Assembly (NCBI GenBank): GCA_015062305.1
Contig: SUUX01000005.1
Coordinates: 1 to 64,000 of the forward strand
Length of the DNA: 64,000 bases
Source of the DNA: Alphaproteobacteria bacterium
GTDB lineage: Bacteria; Pseudomonadota; Alphaproteobacteria; RF32; CAG-239
Direction: 5' to 3'
The translations under genes and the position numbers were made by a program. The notes under the pieces were generated by a model that saw only the letters and a program-made list of their open reading frames with translations, was not told the DNA's origin and did no database searches. Shown here one piece after another: positions 52,899 through 62,143 of the stretch. Numbering within the stretch: the first letter of the stretch is position 1; the number at the start of each line of letters is the position of its first letter.

Positions 52899-53837
52899 AT
52901 GCCTAGAACTATTGGTGGAAAATTTGTTACTCAAGCATCTTCTGTAGCGCAAGAAGGTGATGATGCATGGCACAATGGTGATTATGATGTTGCTCGTAGT
53001 TGTTATGAAAAAGCAGCCGGTTTGTTTGCTGATAGCGGAGATGATGAAGGTGAAGCTTTTATCTTATTTAGACTCGGAGATTTAGAGTTAAGCTTGGATA
53101 ATTTTGACAAAGCTGAGAGTGTGTTAAGAGCTGCTGCAGAATTGGTTAAAAATAAAGATTATGCGCAAAGCACATTTGGTGAAATATTAACCAGACTTGC
53201 AAAGTTGGAGGCATCTAGAGGAAAACCTCATGAGGCTTTGCAATATATTAAAGATGCCAGAGGTGTTTTGGAGAGCATTGATAATAAAAATTTGCTCGGA
53301 GATGTATATGATTTGGAGGCCTATGTATATTTGTTGGAAGGGCGAGAAAAAGATGCGTTGAAGACTTATAAAAAAGCAGCTGAGATGTTTAGGTTGGATA
53401 ATGTTACTCTGAAAGAGGCCTCAGTTTTAAGAGCGATTGCCAGAATCGAAATGAAAAATAAGAGTTATGATGAAGCTCATGATGTGTTGGAGCGATGTAG
53501 AGATTTATATCGAGAGAACGGCGATTTATTAGGAGAAGCTTCTGCGTTGTCGGCCATCGGATGTTTGCGTTATATCATAAGAGATATTGAAAATGCTCGC
53601 AAAGCTTTGATGAAGTCTGTATATTTGTATGGCAAGGTAGACCATCATTATGCAGAGGCAGAATCGCTTTTGTATTTGGCTAGAGTTGAGGCTATAGACA
53701 AACATTTGGGCGATTTTGAAAGAGCCAAATCTCATTACAAACGCTCAATTGAGTTGTTTGATTTTTTGGATAATCAAATGATGAAGAATTCAGTTTTGGA
53801 AGAATATAATAATTTTTTGAATCGTTGCATGGGGTAA
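52899..53837 (+). CDS. TPR-repeat protein
   Basis: A 312-residue soluble protein made of about six TPR-like units (YDVARSCYEKAAGLFADSGD, FDKAESVLRAAAELVKNKD, YDEAHDVLERCRDLYRENGD). No signal peptide or enzymatic domain. AAAAGGAG precedes the ATG. The spacing of 12 bases to moxR and 10 from moxR to the DUF58 gene suggests one operon, with this protein as a scaffold or adaptor for the MoxR complex; the last point is inference. Confidence 0.85.
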   Translation: MPRTIGGKFVTQASSVAQEGDDAWHNGDYDVARSCYEKAAGLFADSGDDEGEAFILFRLGDLELSLDNFDKAESVLRAAAELVKNKDYAQSTFGEILTRLAKLEASRGKPHEALQYIKDARGVLESIDNKNLLGDVYDLEAYVYLLEGREKDALKTYKKAAEMFRLDNVTLKEASVLRAIARIEMKNKSYDEAHDVLERCRDLYRENGDLLGEASALSAIGCLRYIIRDIENARKALMKSVYLYGKVDHHYAEAESLLYLARVEAIDKHLGDFERAKSHYKRSIELFDFLDNQMMKNSVLEEYNNFLNRCMG

Positions 53838-53849
53838 AAGGAGATAATT

Positions 53850-54812
53850 ATGTCGAATGTGCGTGCTAAAATTATAGAACTCAAAAATTTTATGGATGCG
53901 AAAATTATCGGTCAACAAGATTTGGTAAATAAATTGATTATTACTTTGTTGGCAGATGGAAATGCTTTGGTGGAAGGGGCTCCTGGATTGGCTAAGACAA
54001 AGGCGATTAAGACGTTGTCTTCTTCAATTAAGGCTCAATATAATCGTATTCAATTTACACCTGACTTGTTACCGTCAGATGTGACAGGAAGTGAGATATA
54101 TGTTGCTTCTAAAGGTGAGTTCGAATTTAGAAAAGGTCCGATTTTTGCTAATTTGATTTTGGCAGATGAAATTAACAGAGCCCCGGCAAAAGTGCAATCT
54201 GCTTTGCTGGAAGCAATGGCAGAGAGACAAGTTAGTGTGGGGGGTAAAAAATATGAATTGCCAGAATTGTTTATGGTGCTGGCAACTCAGAATCCTATTG
54301 AGCATGAGGGAACCTATAATTTGCCAGAAGCTCAATTAGACAGGTTTTTGATGTATATAAAAATTGACCAGCCGGATGCAGAGTCTGAAAAGAAAATATT
54401 GAGATTGGTAAGAGATGAAATATCGTTTGCAAACAAACAAGTAGCGCCAATGTTGGAAATAGATGATGTACTGAATGCGAGAAAAGATGCTTTGAAAGTG
54501 CATATGAGTGAACAAGTTGAAGAGTATTTGGTGCAATTGATTATGGCAACCAGACATCCGGAAAAATATGATGCTAAAATGGCCGGATATGTTATGTTTG
54601 GAGCAAGCCCCAGAGCAACTTTGGCTTTGGATAGATGTGCGAAAATCCATGCATGGTTAAGAGAAAAAGATTTTGTTAGTCCTGAAGATATTCAAGCTGT
54701 TGTATATGACATATTACGTCATAGAATTATTTTGTCCTTTGAAGCGCAAGCAGAGGGAGTTACAACAGATGCTGTGATAAGCCGACTGTTAAAGTTGGTG
54801 CCTTTGCCGTAG
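53850..54812 (+). CDS. MoxR-family AAA+ ATPase
   Basis: A 320-residue AAA+ chaperone of the MoxR type. Walker A VEGAPGLAKTKAIKT near residue 46, Walker B LILADEINRAPAKVQSALLE, sensor 1 ATQNPIEHEGTYNLPEAQLD and the C-terminal lid with FGASPRATLALDRCAK. MoxR ATPases usually act with a VWA protein to assemble or activate target complexes. Here it is followed by a DUF58 gene and flanked by two TPR genes, without the usual BatA/BatB VWA genes. Confidence 0.94.
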   Translation: MSNVRAKIIELKNFMDAKIIGQQDLVNKLIITLLADGNALVEGAPGLAKTKAIKTLSSSIKAQYNRIQFTPDLLPSDVTGSEIYVASKGEFEFRKGPIFANLILADEINRAPAKVQSALLEAMAERQVSVGGKKYELPELFMVLATQNPIEHEGTYNLPEAQLDRFLMYIKIDQPDAESEKKILRLVRDEISFANKQVAPMLEIDDVLNARKDALKVHMSEQVEEYLVQLIMATRHPEKYDAKMAGYVMFGASPRATLALDRCAKIHAWLREKDFVSPEDIQAVVYDILRHRIILSFEAQAEGVTTDAVISRLLKLVPLP

Positions 54813-54822
54813 AGGAAATAAG

Positions 54823-55761
54823 ATGGTTTTTAAACGTTGGTTTGGTCATCGGAAGAATAAAAAAGAAGAAAATGGTTTGAATGCCTCTTTAGATGCATTG
54901 ATGGCAATGCGTAAATATACTCCTTTTGTGCAAGGTTTTAATCGTATGAGGACATTTTCTTGTCAAACAGGTGATATAAAATCGGCTTTTAAGGGAAGAG
55001 GAATTGAATTTGAAGAAATCAGAACTTATAATTTTGGTGATGATGTCAGAGATATTGATTGGCGTGTTACGGCAAGAAAAGATGTGCCTTATACAAAAGT
55101 TTATACCGAAGAAAAAGATCATGAAGTATATGTGTGGTTGGATTTGTCTGCTCCAATGCTTTTTGGAAGCAAAAAAGAGCTAAAATCTGTGAGCGCATCA
55201 AAGTTAGCAGCTCTTTTGGGATGGTTGGCTTTGGAAAATAAAGATAGATTCGGATGTGTTATTTTTAATGGACGAAGTTCTAGTTTGTTTAAGCCTCAAA
55301 ATAGCAGAACTCAATTGATGGCAATATTGAAAAAAATGGCCAAAGAAGGAGTTGAAGTTTTAAAAAATCCGATGTTGGAAGAAAAAGAACTAGTGAAATC
55401 CTTGAAATTGTTGGAACAAAATGCCAAAAACAAGGCGACTGTTTTTATGATAAGTGATTTTATTTCTATGGGAGATGAAGTGGCTAAACAATTGTCATAC
55501 ATAGCAAAAAGAAGCCAATTATATCTTATTAATGTATTTGATGCTTTGGAAGAAAATCCGCCTAAGGCAGGAGAATATATGGTAGAATATCTGGGAAAAA
55601 GGCTGATATTTGATAGTGCGCCTAAAGGATATAAGCATGATTATTTTGCATATTTTGCACAGAAAAGAAAAAAGTTACGAGATTTTTGTCGGCGCTTTAA
55701 CTGTAGATTGGCTGAATTTAGAACAGATATGGATATTGTAAAAAATTTGAATTTCATGTAG
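54823..55761 (+). CDS. DUF58 protein
   Basis: A 312-residue protein with the DUF58 core: FSCQTGDIKSAFKGRGIEFE then RTYNFGDDVRDIDWRVTARK, YTKVYTEEKDHEVYVWLDLS. The C-terminal half resembles a degenerate VWA fold (DLSAPM, FMISDFISMGDE). No membrane segment, unlike longer family members. GAGGAAATAAG precedes the ATG. DUF58 proteins almost always follow moxR and may deliver its targets. Confidence 0.92.
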   Translation: MVFKRWFGHRKNKKEENGLNASLDALMAMRKYTPFVQGFNRMRTFSCQTGDIKSAFKGRGIEFEEIRTYNFGDDVRDIDWRVTARKDVPYTKVYTEEKDHEVYVWLDLSAPMLFGSKKELKSVSASKLAALLGWLALENKDRFGCVIFNGRSSSLFKPQNSRTQLMAILKKMAKEGVEVLKNPMLEEKELVKSLKLLEQNAKNKATVFMISDFISMGDEVAKQLSYIAKRSQLYLINVFDALEENPPKAGEYMVEYLGKRLIFDSAPKGYKHDYFAYFAQKRKKLRDFCRRFNCRLAEFRTDMDIVKNLNFM

Positions 55762-55843
55762 CAGGAATCTTGACAAAATTTGATTAATATGATAATTTTG
55801 GATGTATAATTATTTTGTAACTTATCATAGAGAAGAGAAACAC

Positions 55844-56812
55844 ATGGTAAAATCTAACGACAATACATCTTATAAAAGAGGGCAAGAACTGCTTGATCAA
55901 GGTATGTACCGAGAAGCGGTGGAACAATTTGACGCAGCAATTAAAGAACAGCCAGATTCCTGGAAGTCATTGAATTCTAAAGGGTTTGCATATCAGAAAC
56001 TCAGCCGTTATACAGAGGCTGTGGAGTGTTTTGATCAGGCCTTGGTGTTGAACCCTAATTCTGTAGAAGTTTTAAATAACAAAGGTGTAACATTAAGTAT
56101 GCGCGGATTGTATAAAGATGCAATCCAGTGTTTTAATGAAGCTTTTGCTTTGGACAAGACTTCTTTGGAAGCATTGAACGGAAAAGCTATTGCGTTGCAG
56201 CATATGTTTGCATATAAAGAAGCTTTGGATGTGTTGGAAGAAGCAATGAAGATAGATAATAAACACGCTCAGACTTTGTTGAGTGTGGCTGTTACATTGC
56301 AGAAACTTAAGCAATATGATCGTGCGATCTCTTTCTTTAAGAAAGTTTTGGCGACAGATAAAAATAATATAAAGGCTTGGAATGGTGTTGGTGTTACATA
56401 TCAGTTGATGGGGGATAATAACTCAGCCATTAAATGTTTCACTAAAATATTGAATATAGATAGCAGAGAAATACAAGCTTGGATTAGTATCGGTTTTGTT
56501 TATCAGAAAATGATGAAGTTTAATGATGCGCTTAAATGTTACAAAAAAGCGCAGTTGATTATTGGTAGCAGATATCACCATAAATTGTATGATGGTTTGG
56601 CTAGTTGCTTGACTAAATTATCAGAATTTGATCAGGCAATTGATGTTTATCAGCAGATATTTCAGAGAGAAGAAGGTAAGAAAAAATGGGATGCTCAGCG
56701 TTCTATGAAGTTTGTAAATAAGTTGAAGCGCAAAAAAGCAATCGGAACGTTGCAGAGTTTGGTGCCGGCTGATGAGCCGTCAGATGAAACAGCAGAAGAA
56801 CCAACTGAATAG
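55844..56812 (+). CDS. TPR-repeat protein
   Basis: A 322-residue protein with at least seven classical TPRs (YREAVEQFDAAIKEQPDSW, YTEAVECFDQALVLNPNSV, YKDAIQCFNEAFALDKTSLE, YDRAISFFKKVLATDKNNIK). It ends in an acidic tail (ETAEEPTE). AGAGAAGAGAAAC precedes ATG 55844; an upstream in-frame ATG at 55802 lacks a ribosome binding site. Possibly part of the MoxR operon (82-base gap) but could have its own promoter. Different in sequence from the first TPR gene. Confidence 0.85.
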   Translation: MVKSNDNTSYKRGQELLDQGMYREAVEQFDAAIKEQPDSWKSLNSKGFAYQKLSRYTEAVECFDQALVLNPNSVEVLNNKGVTLSMRGLYKDAIQCFNEAFALDKTSLEALNGKAIALQHMFAYKEALDVLEEAMKIDNKHAQTLLSVAVTLQKLKQYDRAISFFKKVLATDKNNIKAWNGVGVTYQLMGDNNSAIKCFTKILNIDSREIQAWISIGFVYQKMMKFNDALKCYKKAQLIIGSRYHHKLYDGLASCLTKLSEFDQAIDVYQQIFQREEGKKKWDAQRSMKFVNKLKRKKAIGTLQSLVPADEPSDETAEEPTE

Positions 56813-56827
56813 GTGTTTGATTAAATT

Positions 56828-56858
56828 AAAAAGGGCTGCATTTGCAGCTCTTTTTTTT
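56828..56858 (+). terminator. Intrinsic terminator
   Basis: AAGGGCTGCA-TT-TGCAGCTCTT followed by T-run (one G-T pair); ends the TPR/MoxR block. Confidence 0.92.
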
Positions 56859-56928
56859 GAGGATTGTTGAAATTTGTACAATTGTGATTATTTGTAAGCT
56901 GAGAGTTAATATTTTGGGAGATAAAATT

Positions 56929-57138
56929 ATGGGAACATTTTTTAAGTATGTATTTTATGCAATATTGCTTGTTGTTCTTTACTTGGTAGGTAAAGGTATT
57001 TATGACGGAGCAATTAATGAACAAACAACTGTTGGTGCCGTGATGGAACAAGTTGGTGATGGAGGAAAACAAATGGCTAAAGATGGAGTAAAAGCAGTTG
57101 ATAATGCTGTAAATGGTATAGAGAAAAAATCTGAATAG
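56929..57138 (+). CDS. Small single-pass membrane protein
   Basis: A 69-residue protein: an N-terminal membrane helix (FFKYVFYAILLVVLYLVG) then an amphipathic, Gly/Ala-rich tail (VGAVMEQVGDGGKQMAKDGV). GGGAG precedes ATG 56929 and a terminator follows the stop, so it is its own unit. Function unknown. Confidence 0.7.
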   Translation: MGTFFKYVFYAILLVVLYLVGKGIYDGAINEQTTVGAVMEQVGDGGKQMAKDGVKAVDNAVNGIEKKSE

Positions 57139-57152
57139 TTTATAAAAACAAT

Positions 57153-57186
57153 AAAAAACCGAGAGTGTTATGGCTCTCGGTTTTTG
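57153..57186. terminator. Bidirectional intrinsic terminator
   Basis: AAAAACCGAGAG ... CTCTCGGTTTTTG; separates the small membrane protein gene from the convergent gene at 57201. Confidence 0.92.
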
Positions 57187-57200
57187 TGCATTGACATTTG

Positions 57201-57440
57201 TTAGTCAAAAATTTCTTTGATTTCTATGTCTATGACTTCGGCAGGATCGTATAGTCTTTCTTCTGCACATGGATATAATCCTTGAGCATTTTTGCCGGTG
57301 ATGTCCACTCCGTTAGGGTTGTATTTGCTACCGGTTAATTTGTGAATACCATCAGGATTAAATCCTTCATAGTCATCTCCAAAGGGATCTCGTCCATTGG
57401 GGCCATAGCCTTCAAAATCTAGAGTTTGTGTTTTATCCAT
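57201..57440 (-). CDS. Small protein with Gly-Tyr-Asn-Pro-Asn-Gly type repeats
   Basis: A 79-residue acidic protein. Units of about 9-11 residues recur: EGYGPNGRDPFG, EGFNPDGIHKLTG, SKYNPNGVDITG, KNAQGLYP, each with an aromatic or hydrophobic residue, then Asx/Pro and a Gly turn. Such repeats occur in short low-complexity proteins and phage tail-like proteins. No membrane segment. No ribosome binding site is obvious before the ATG at 57440. Function unknown. Confidence 0.65.
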   Translation of the reverse strand: MDKTQTLDFEGYGPNGRDPFGDDYEGFNPDGIHKLTGSKYNPNGVDITGKNAQGLYPCAEERLYDPAEVIDIEIKEIFD

Positions 57441-57539
57441 AATTGTTTTGTTTAAATAATTGTTATAATATCCTTAGTCTGAGGATATGCTATTATATTT
57501 AAAAGGGGATGTAAATATAAAAGTCAGAAAAAAGCGGTA

Positions 57540-57968
57540 TTATACCAATTTATCAACATCAATTAGATGTTCATTTTTTTCATAGAAGTGTTTTAGATAA
57601 TTACGTCCAGTTCTTTCCAATTCTTCATCGTGAATAATAGATTGGTTGTTGTCATATACACTAACTTTATGACTGGTATGATCGGGAGGTGTTTCTGAAT
57701 CGAAAACACCACTGGCTGCAAGGGCGCTAATACTATTTTGGACATAGGCAGATGATGGAGAAAAATCAGAATTTTCTTCTTCGGATTGGTGAGAAGCATA
57801 GTATTCCGGCTGTTTGTGATGTTCACCAGCCTCATCTCGCACCAAAACATTGTTTTGAGTGTCTATAACCTCTACAAACTGTGTTTTTTGACCATTAGCA
57901 CTATAACTACGCTCCGTTCTTGGAGAAGATGTAGAAGTGCCAACTTTTCTGGTGGCTCCTATACTCAT
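57540..57968 (-). CDS. Unknown, probably disordered acidic protein
   Basis: A 142-residue protein with Ser/Thr/Glu/His-rich, likely disordered N-terminal 100 residues (TSTSSPRTERSYSANGQ, HHKQPEYYASHQSEEENSDF) and a helical C-terminus (HDEELERTGRNYLKHFYEKN). GGAG precedes the ATG. No recognised domain. It stands alone between terminators and the rRNA methyltransferase genes. Confidence 0.62.
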   Translation of the reverse strand: MSIGATRKVGTSTSSPRTERSYSANGQKTQFVEVIDTQNNVLVRDEAGEHHKQPEYYASHQSEEENSDFSPSSAYVQNSISALAASGVFDSETPPDHTSHKVSVYDNNQSIIHDEELERTGRNYLKHFYEKNEHLIDVDKLV

Positions 57969-58071
57969 ATGGTTTCTCCATACTAAGAATTGGGCTTTAT
58001 TCTCTACCCTATTATTTGTATTGTATCACAAAAAAAATAAATTTGCAATAAAAACAGAACATTGCATGATT

Positions 58072-59286
58072 TTATGATTTTTTTTGTAAAACAGAAACAA
58101 AAAAACCATCTGTGTTTGTTTGGTAGGGAGACATTCTGAGCATGAATTTGTTGGAAGATGGATATGGAGTTGAAATATGTTTTTTCCATATTTGAGAAAT
58201 ATCTGCTAAGCTAAATTCTGGGTGAACAGATAGGAAATGATTTATGATATGCTCATTTTCGGCATCGAGGATAGAGCAAGTTATGTAAATTATACGTCCA
58301 TTTGTTTTGGTTTTTGTAGTTGCCAGTTCTAGCAGATTTTTTTGAGTTGTATTAAGGTGTTTGATTTGTGTTGTGTTGAGACGGAATTTGGCATCTGGAG
58401 AACGTCTCCATGTTCCGGTGCCGGAGCAGGGTGCGTCTATAATAAAGCGATCAAAATCTTTATCAGAATCGGCAATGATGTCTGTTAACTCTATGTTTTT
58501 GACATTTAGGCGTGCAATGCGTGGCTTGATCGCATCTAGGCGTTTGGCATTTATGTCGTGAGCCAATATAGTTCCTTGGTTGTTTAGAATGTGAGAAAGG
58601 GCAAGGCTCTTGCCTCCGGCGCCACAGCAATAGTCTATAATTTTGTGTTGTGGATGGGCATCACATAAAATGGCAGCAATTTGAGAGGCTTCATCTTGGA
58701 CTTCCAGTTTTCCTTCTTGAAAAGCAATGCAGTTATTTATATTGATTCTTTCTTTTATTCTGATGCCATAAGGAGAATATGGGGTGGGAGAAGCTTCGAT
58801 TCCTTCGGCTTTTAATTGTTGTATAATATCTGTGGTTGTCGAATTATGAACCCTAAAATCAGCGCAAGCCGGTTGATTGAGGCTTTTGAAAAATTCGATG
58901 TTAGGGTTTTGTGCGAATATCCATTGTGGACATTCTGCTTCTATATAATCAGGATAGGGATTGGTGTTTTCGGTAGAAAGCCATTTTTTTTCGGCTTCTG
59001 TTAAGGGTGAAATTCCGTATTGAGAACCATCAAACAGGGCGTGGATGTGTGCTTTGTTATGCCATAGAAGAATTTTACGAGCATCTGTGCTGTTGGTGTC
59101 AAACTCTAGTTTGTGTCGATTGCGAATGATGTTCCAGACTTCTTCTGATATAAAGCGACGGTCTTTGGAACCAATAAATTTGTGTGAACGCATATATTCG
59201 TTGATGATGTTGTCGGCAGGTCTTTTGTCTTGAAATATTTCAGAAAGCAAATCTAAAACGGCTTGATAACGAGCACCAGTTTGCAT
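58072..59286 (-). CDS. RsmB/NOP-family RNA (cytosine-C5) methyltransferase
   Basis: A 404-residue AdoMet-dependent m5C methyltransferase. AdoMet motif IDYCCGAGGKSLALSHIL, catalytic-pair motifs FIIDAPCSGTGTWRRSP (motif IV) and IIYITCSILDAENEHII (motif VI Cys). The N-terminal 70 residues resemble the RsmB fold but without an obvious full NusB domain, so target rRNA position is uncertain. Last gene of ppx-ppx-rlmE-rsmB; overlaps rlmE by one base. Confidence 0.92.
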   Translation of the reverse strand: MQTGARYQAVLDLLSEIFQDKRPADNIINEYMRSHKFIGSKDRRFISEEVWNIIRNRHKLEFDTNSTDARKILLWHNKAHIHALFDGSQYGISPLTEAEKKWLSTENTNPYPDYIEAECPQWIFAQNPNIEFFKSLNQPACADFRVHNSTTTDIIQQLKAEGIEASPTPYSPYGIRIKERININNCIAFQEGKLEVQDEASQIAAILCDAHPQHKIIDYCCGAGGKSLALSHILNNQGTILAHDINAKRLDAIKPRIARLNVKNIELTDIIADSDKDFDRFIIDAPCSGTGTWRRSPDAKFRLNTTQIKHLNTTQKNLLELATTKTKTNGRIIYITCSILDAENEHIINHFLSVHPEFSLADISQIWKKHISTPYPSSNKFMLRMSPYQTNTDGFFVSVLQKKS

Positions 59287-59984
59287 TATTGTATTCCTTT
59301 TTTGTAGCCTTGTGCAACAAGATAAGTCTCAGGTGATGAAGATCTGCTGGCATCTGGTTTGAAGTGGGTAACTTTGGTAAAATGTTTTTTGGCATCATTA
59401 AGAAGAGATGCTTCGGCACCTCCTTGAAAAACTTTAGCTATAAATATGCCTCCTTCTGCTAAAACTTCTTTGGCAAATTCATAAGCTGCTTCGACCAAAC
59501 CAATGGTGCGAAGATGGTCTGTTTGTTGGTGGCCGGTGGTATTGGCAGCCATGTCACTCATAACAATGTCTGCTTCTCCGTTGAGGAGTTTTTTTAGGTT
59601 GTCGGGAGCGACGGGTAGAGTGAAGTCAAGGCAAATCAAGCTGGCTCCTTCTATGGGGGCTGTTTCTAAAATATCAATTCCAACTACTTGACCACTACCT
59701 TTGTTGCGTTGGACTGCAACTTGTGTCCATCCTCCGGGAGCACAACCAAGGTCGACAATAGTTTTTCCTTTGCCTAAAAATTTGTATTTTTCATCTAGCT
59801 GGATTAGTTTGAATGCGGCACGAGAACGATAACCTAAACGCTTGGATTCTGCAACGTAGGGGTCATTTAGTTGACGTTCTAACCATTGATTAGATGATTT
59901 TTTGCGATATTTTGATGTTTTTACTCTGACAGCCAGTTGATGGCGTCCGGTAATTTTTTGAGCTGATTTGGTTAGTTTTTTCAT
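59286..59984 (-). CDS. rlmE: 23S rRNA 2'-O-ribose methyltransferase RlmE (FtsJ/RrmJ)
   Basis: A 232-residue enzyme that methylates U2552 of 23S rRNA. AdoMet motif TIVDLGCAPGGWTQVAVQRN; catalytic K-D-K-E: YRSRAAFKL (Lys), VMSDMAANTTGHQQTDH (Asp), GIFIAKVFQGG (Lys) and SPETYLVAQGYK (Glu). A basic N-terminal 35 residues precede the domain. It follows the Ppx gene by five bases, as is common in alphaproteobacteria. Confidence 0.96.
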   Translation of the reverse strand: MKKLTKSAQKITGRHQLAVRVKTSKYRKKSSNQWLERQLNDPYVAESKRLGYRSRAAFKLIQLDEKYKFLGKGKTIVDLGCAPGGWTQVAVQRNKGSGQVVGIDILETAPIEGASLICLDFTLPVAPDNLKKLLNGEADIVMSDMAANTTGHQQTDHLRTIGLVEAAYEFAKEVLAEGGIFIAKVFQGGAEASLLNDAKKHFTKVTHFKPDASRSSSPETYLVAQGYKKGIQ

Positions 59985-59989
59985 GGCTA

Positions 59990-60931
59990 TTATTTCTTGT
60001 CTTTTTCAATCAGTTCGGCAATTATGCCATCTTTGGCACTTTTAAGGGAAGCGGTTATATTGTCAACGTCTAATTTTTCGTATATAGTATGAAAAATTAT
60101 GGCGGCTGCAATAAAAATGTATGATCTTTTGTCTCCGATGTAGGGATTGTCAGCCATTTCTGCACGACTAGAGGATAAGACACTGTTTATAGCTTTATCC
60201 AGATCTTGGCGACTCATTTTTATGCCATCGGCGCGATCTCTGTCGTATAAACCGAAGTCTTCTATCATGGAAGCTAAGCGCAGAGGAGTGCTGGAGGTAG
60301 CGACAAAGCAGACATCATTTTTGTATGTTTCTAAATATGATTTTTTTACAAAGCTTTCGGTTCTGGCTCCGATATCTTGCCGGAGGCGTTCGGCATTTTC
60401 TTCGTTGTATTCTACCAAATTGAAGGCTTCTGACGCGTTGCGAGCTCCCCAGGGAATGGAGATCGTATGTAGTATGTGTGGATTTTCGGTGTTTGTGGCT
60501 AGCGTTATTTCGGTGGAACCTCCGCCAAGGTCGTATAATACAACATATTTGCTTTTGCCACAAACATGACTTAGGGCTCCCTTGAGGTTGAGACGAGCTT
60601 CTTCGTATCCGTCAATAACTTCTATTTGAATATGAGATTCATTCCATATTTTTTTGATAAACTCATCACTATTAGCGGCCATGCGGCAAGAGGCTGTGGC
60701 AATTGCTCTGATGTTTTGTACGTTGTGTTTATCAATTAATTGGCGGTATTCGTAAAAACATTTGAGGCCTCTTTCCATGGCTTGAGGTGTAAATACTCCA
60801 GATTTGTATAATCCTTCTCCTAATTTGGTGGCTACAGTTTTTTTACATATTTCTTCGCCATTTTGGTTGCAGATTAAGAGTCGACAAGAGTTAGTTCCAA
60901 GGTCTATGGCTGCATAATTTTTTTCTGTCAT
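59990..60931 (-). CDS. Ppx/GppA-family phosphatase (second of tandem pair)
   Basis: A 313-residue actin-fold exopolyphosphatase/pppGpp phosphatase. Phosphate-binding loops YAAIDLGTNSCRLLIC (residues 5-20) and VVLYDLGGGSTEITLAT, with the catalytic-site Glu in IDGYEEARLNL and the ATASCRMAANSDEF segment. Short form lacking the C-terminal HD-like domain of E. coli Ppx. Overlaps the upstream paralogue by four bases (ATGA) and is followed by rlmE. Confidence 0.9.
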   Translation of the reverse strand: MTEKNYAAIDLGTNSCRLLICNQNGEEICKKTVATKLGEGLYKSGVFTPQAMERGLKCFYEYRQLIDKHNVQNIRAIATASCRMAANSDEFIKKIWNESHIQIEVIDGYEEARLNLKGALSHVCGKSKYVVLYDLGGGSTEITLATNTENPHILHTISIPWGARNASEAFNLVEYNEENAERLRQDIGARTESFVKKSYLETYKNDVCFVATSSTPLRLASMIEDFGLYDRDRADGIKMSRQDLDKAINSVLSSSRAEMADNPYIGDKRSYIFIAAAIIFHTIYEKLDVDNITASLKSAKDGIIAELIEKDKK

Positions 60932-62052
60932 TTGAGGCTCCTTGGGTTGGAGTGTTGAGATTGGGGGCGATGGTGTTTTCTGTTTCGAGAATAAGGATAA
61001 CGATTTTTATATTTCTTTTTGTTATTGTCATTTTTACAGGAGTGCATCAAATCTAGCAATATGCCTTCTCTGATTCCTCTGTCGGCAACTGTTATTTCTG
61101 AAATGGGCCAGAATGACGTTAAGGCATCTATAATGGCACATCCGGCCATGGTAAGATCTGCTTTGGATGAGCCTATGCATGGGTGTTTTTTACGACCTTC
61201 GTCGCCAATGCGTTTGATTTTAGCAATGGTTCTTTCAATATCTTGTTTGCTCATTGCAATACCATCTACAGCAGAACGATTATAACGTGGTAGATTTAGA
61301 TGCACGGCACCTAACACGGTTACGGTTCCAGAGGTTCCAATAATTTGAATTTCTTGATTGGCAATGGCGTTCCTGATATGGTGTTTTTCTTCAAATTCAG
61401 CCAATATTTTGTGAGTTCGCTCAATGATAGTATCATAGGCTAATTCTGTCATATCGTGAGAAGGGAAGGCCTCGGAGATAGTGACAACTCCATAAGGTAG
61501 AGAGACAAAGCCTTCTATAAAGGTGTTACCTTTGTTGGTGGTGCGAGCTAATGATATTTCTGTAGAGCCTCCTCCAATATCAAAAACCAGGGCTTGCTTG
61601 ATGTTGCGTGCCAAAAGTGGAATGCATCCGACTACGGATAGGCGAGATTCTTCTTGTGGAGATATAATTTCAATATTAAGGCCGGTTTCTTTTTTTACTT
61701 GTTCTAAAAAGTGTTTGCAGTTGACAGCTCTTCTGCAGGCTGCGGTTGCTACAAAGCGAGAACGATATATAGGGGAATATTCTGCCAGCACACCAGAACA
61801 AATTTTGAGTGCTCCAATTGTGCGTTTGATGGCTTGTTTTGACAGTTCATTATTGTTTATGATACCTTCTCCAAGGCGGGTTATTTTGGAGAAGGTTTCT
61901 ACAATGCGAAAAGATGAAGGTGTCGGAGTGGCTATAACCAGTCGACAAGAATTTGTTCCCAAATCAATAGCGGCATAATTGGGAATAATGGTTTCGTTTT
62001 CTTTGGCTTTGACCGTTTGTTTGGGAAACGGTTGGTTTTGCCATTTTTGCAT
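60928..62052 (-). CDS. Ppx/GppA-family phosphatase (first of tandem pair)
   Basis: About 374 residues. NYAAIDLGTNSCRLVIATPT after a 27-residue leader, VATAACRRAVNCKHFLEQVK, IISPQEESRLSVVGCIPLL with the catalytic Glu, and LVFDIGGGSTEISLARTT are the family signature. It adds a basic C-terminal tail (NKKKYKNRYPYSRNRKHHR) absent from its neighbour. ATG 62052 is used; a TTG at 62064 is in frame and the ribosome binding site is ambiguous. The two paralogues are clearly related but diverged, suggesting split roles in polyphosphate and pppGpp hydrolysis. Confidence 0.9.
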   Translation of the reverse strand: MQKWQNQPFPKQTVKAKENETIIPNYAAIDLGTNSCRLVIATPTPSSFRIVETFSKITRLGEGIINNNELSKQAIKRTIGALKICSGVLAEYSPIYRSRFVATAACRRAVNCKHFLEQVKKETGLNIEIISPQEESRLSVVGCIPLLARNIKQALVFDIGGGSTEISLARTTNKGNTFIEGFVSLPYGVVTISEAFPSHDMTELAYDTIIERTHKILAEFEEKHHIRNAIANQEIQIIGTSGTVTVLGAVHLNLPRYNRSAVDGIAMSKQDIERTIAKIKRIGDEGRKKHPCIGSSKADLTMAGCAIIDALTSFWPISEITVADRGIREGILLDLMHSCKNDNNKKKYKNRYPYSRNRKHHRPQSQHSNPRSLK

Positions 62053-62143
62053 TGTTTTGTTCAATCACTCTAATTGTTATCTAAACCTACTAAGGTTATA
62101 ACCCAGAAATAGTTTGTGTACAATATTTTTTTGCATCCACAAT

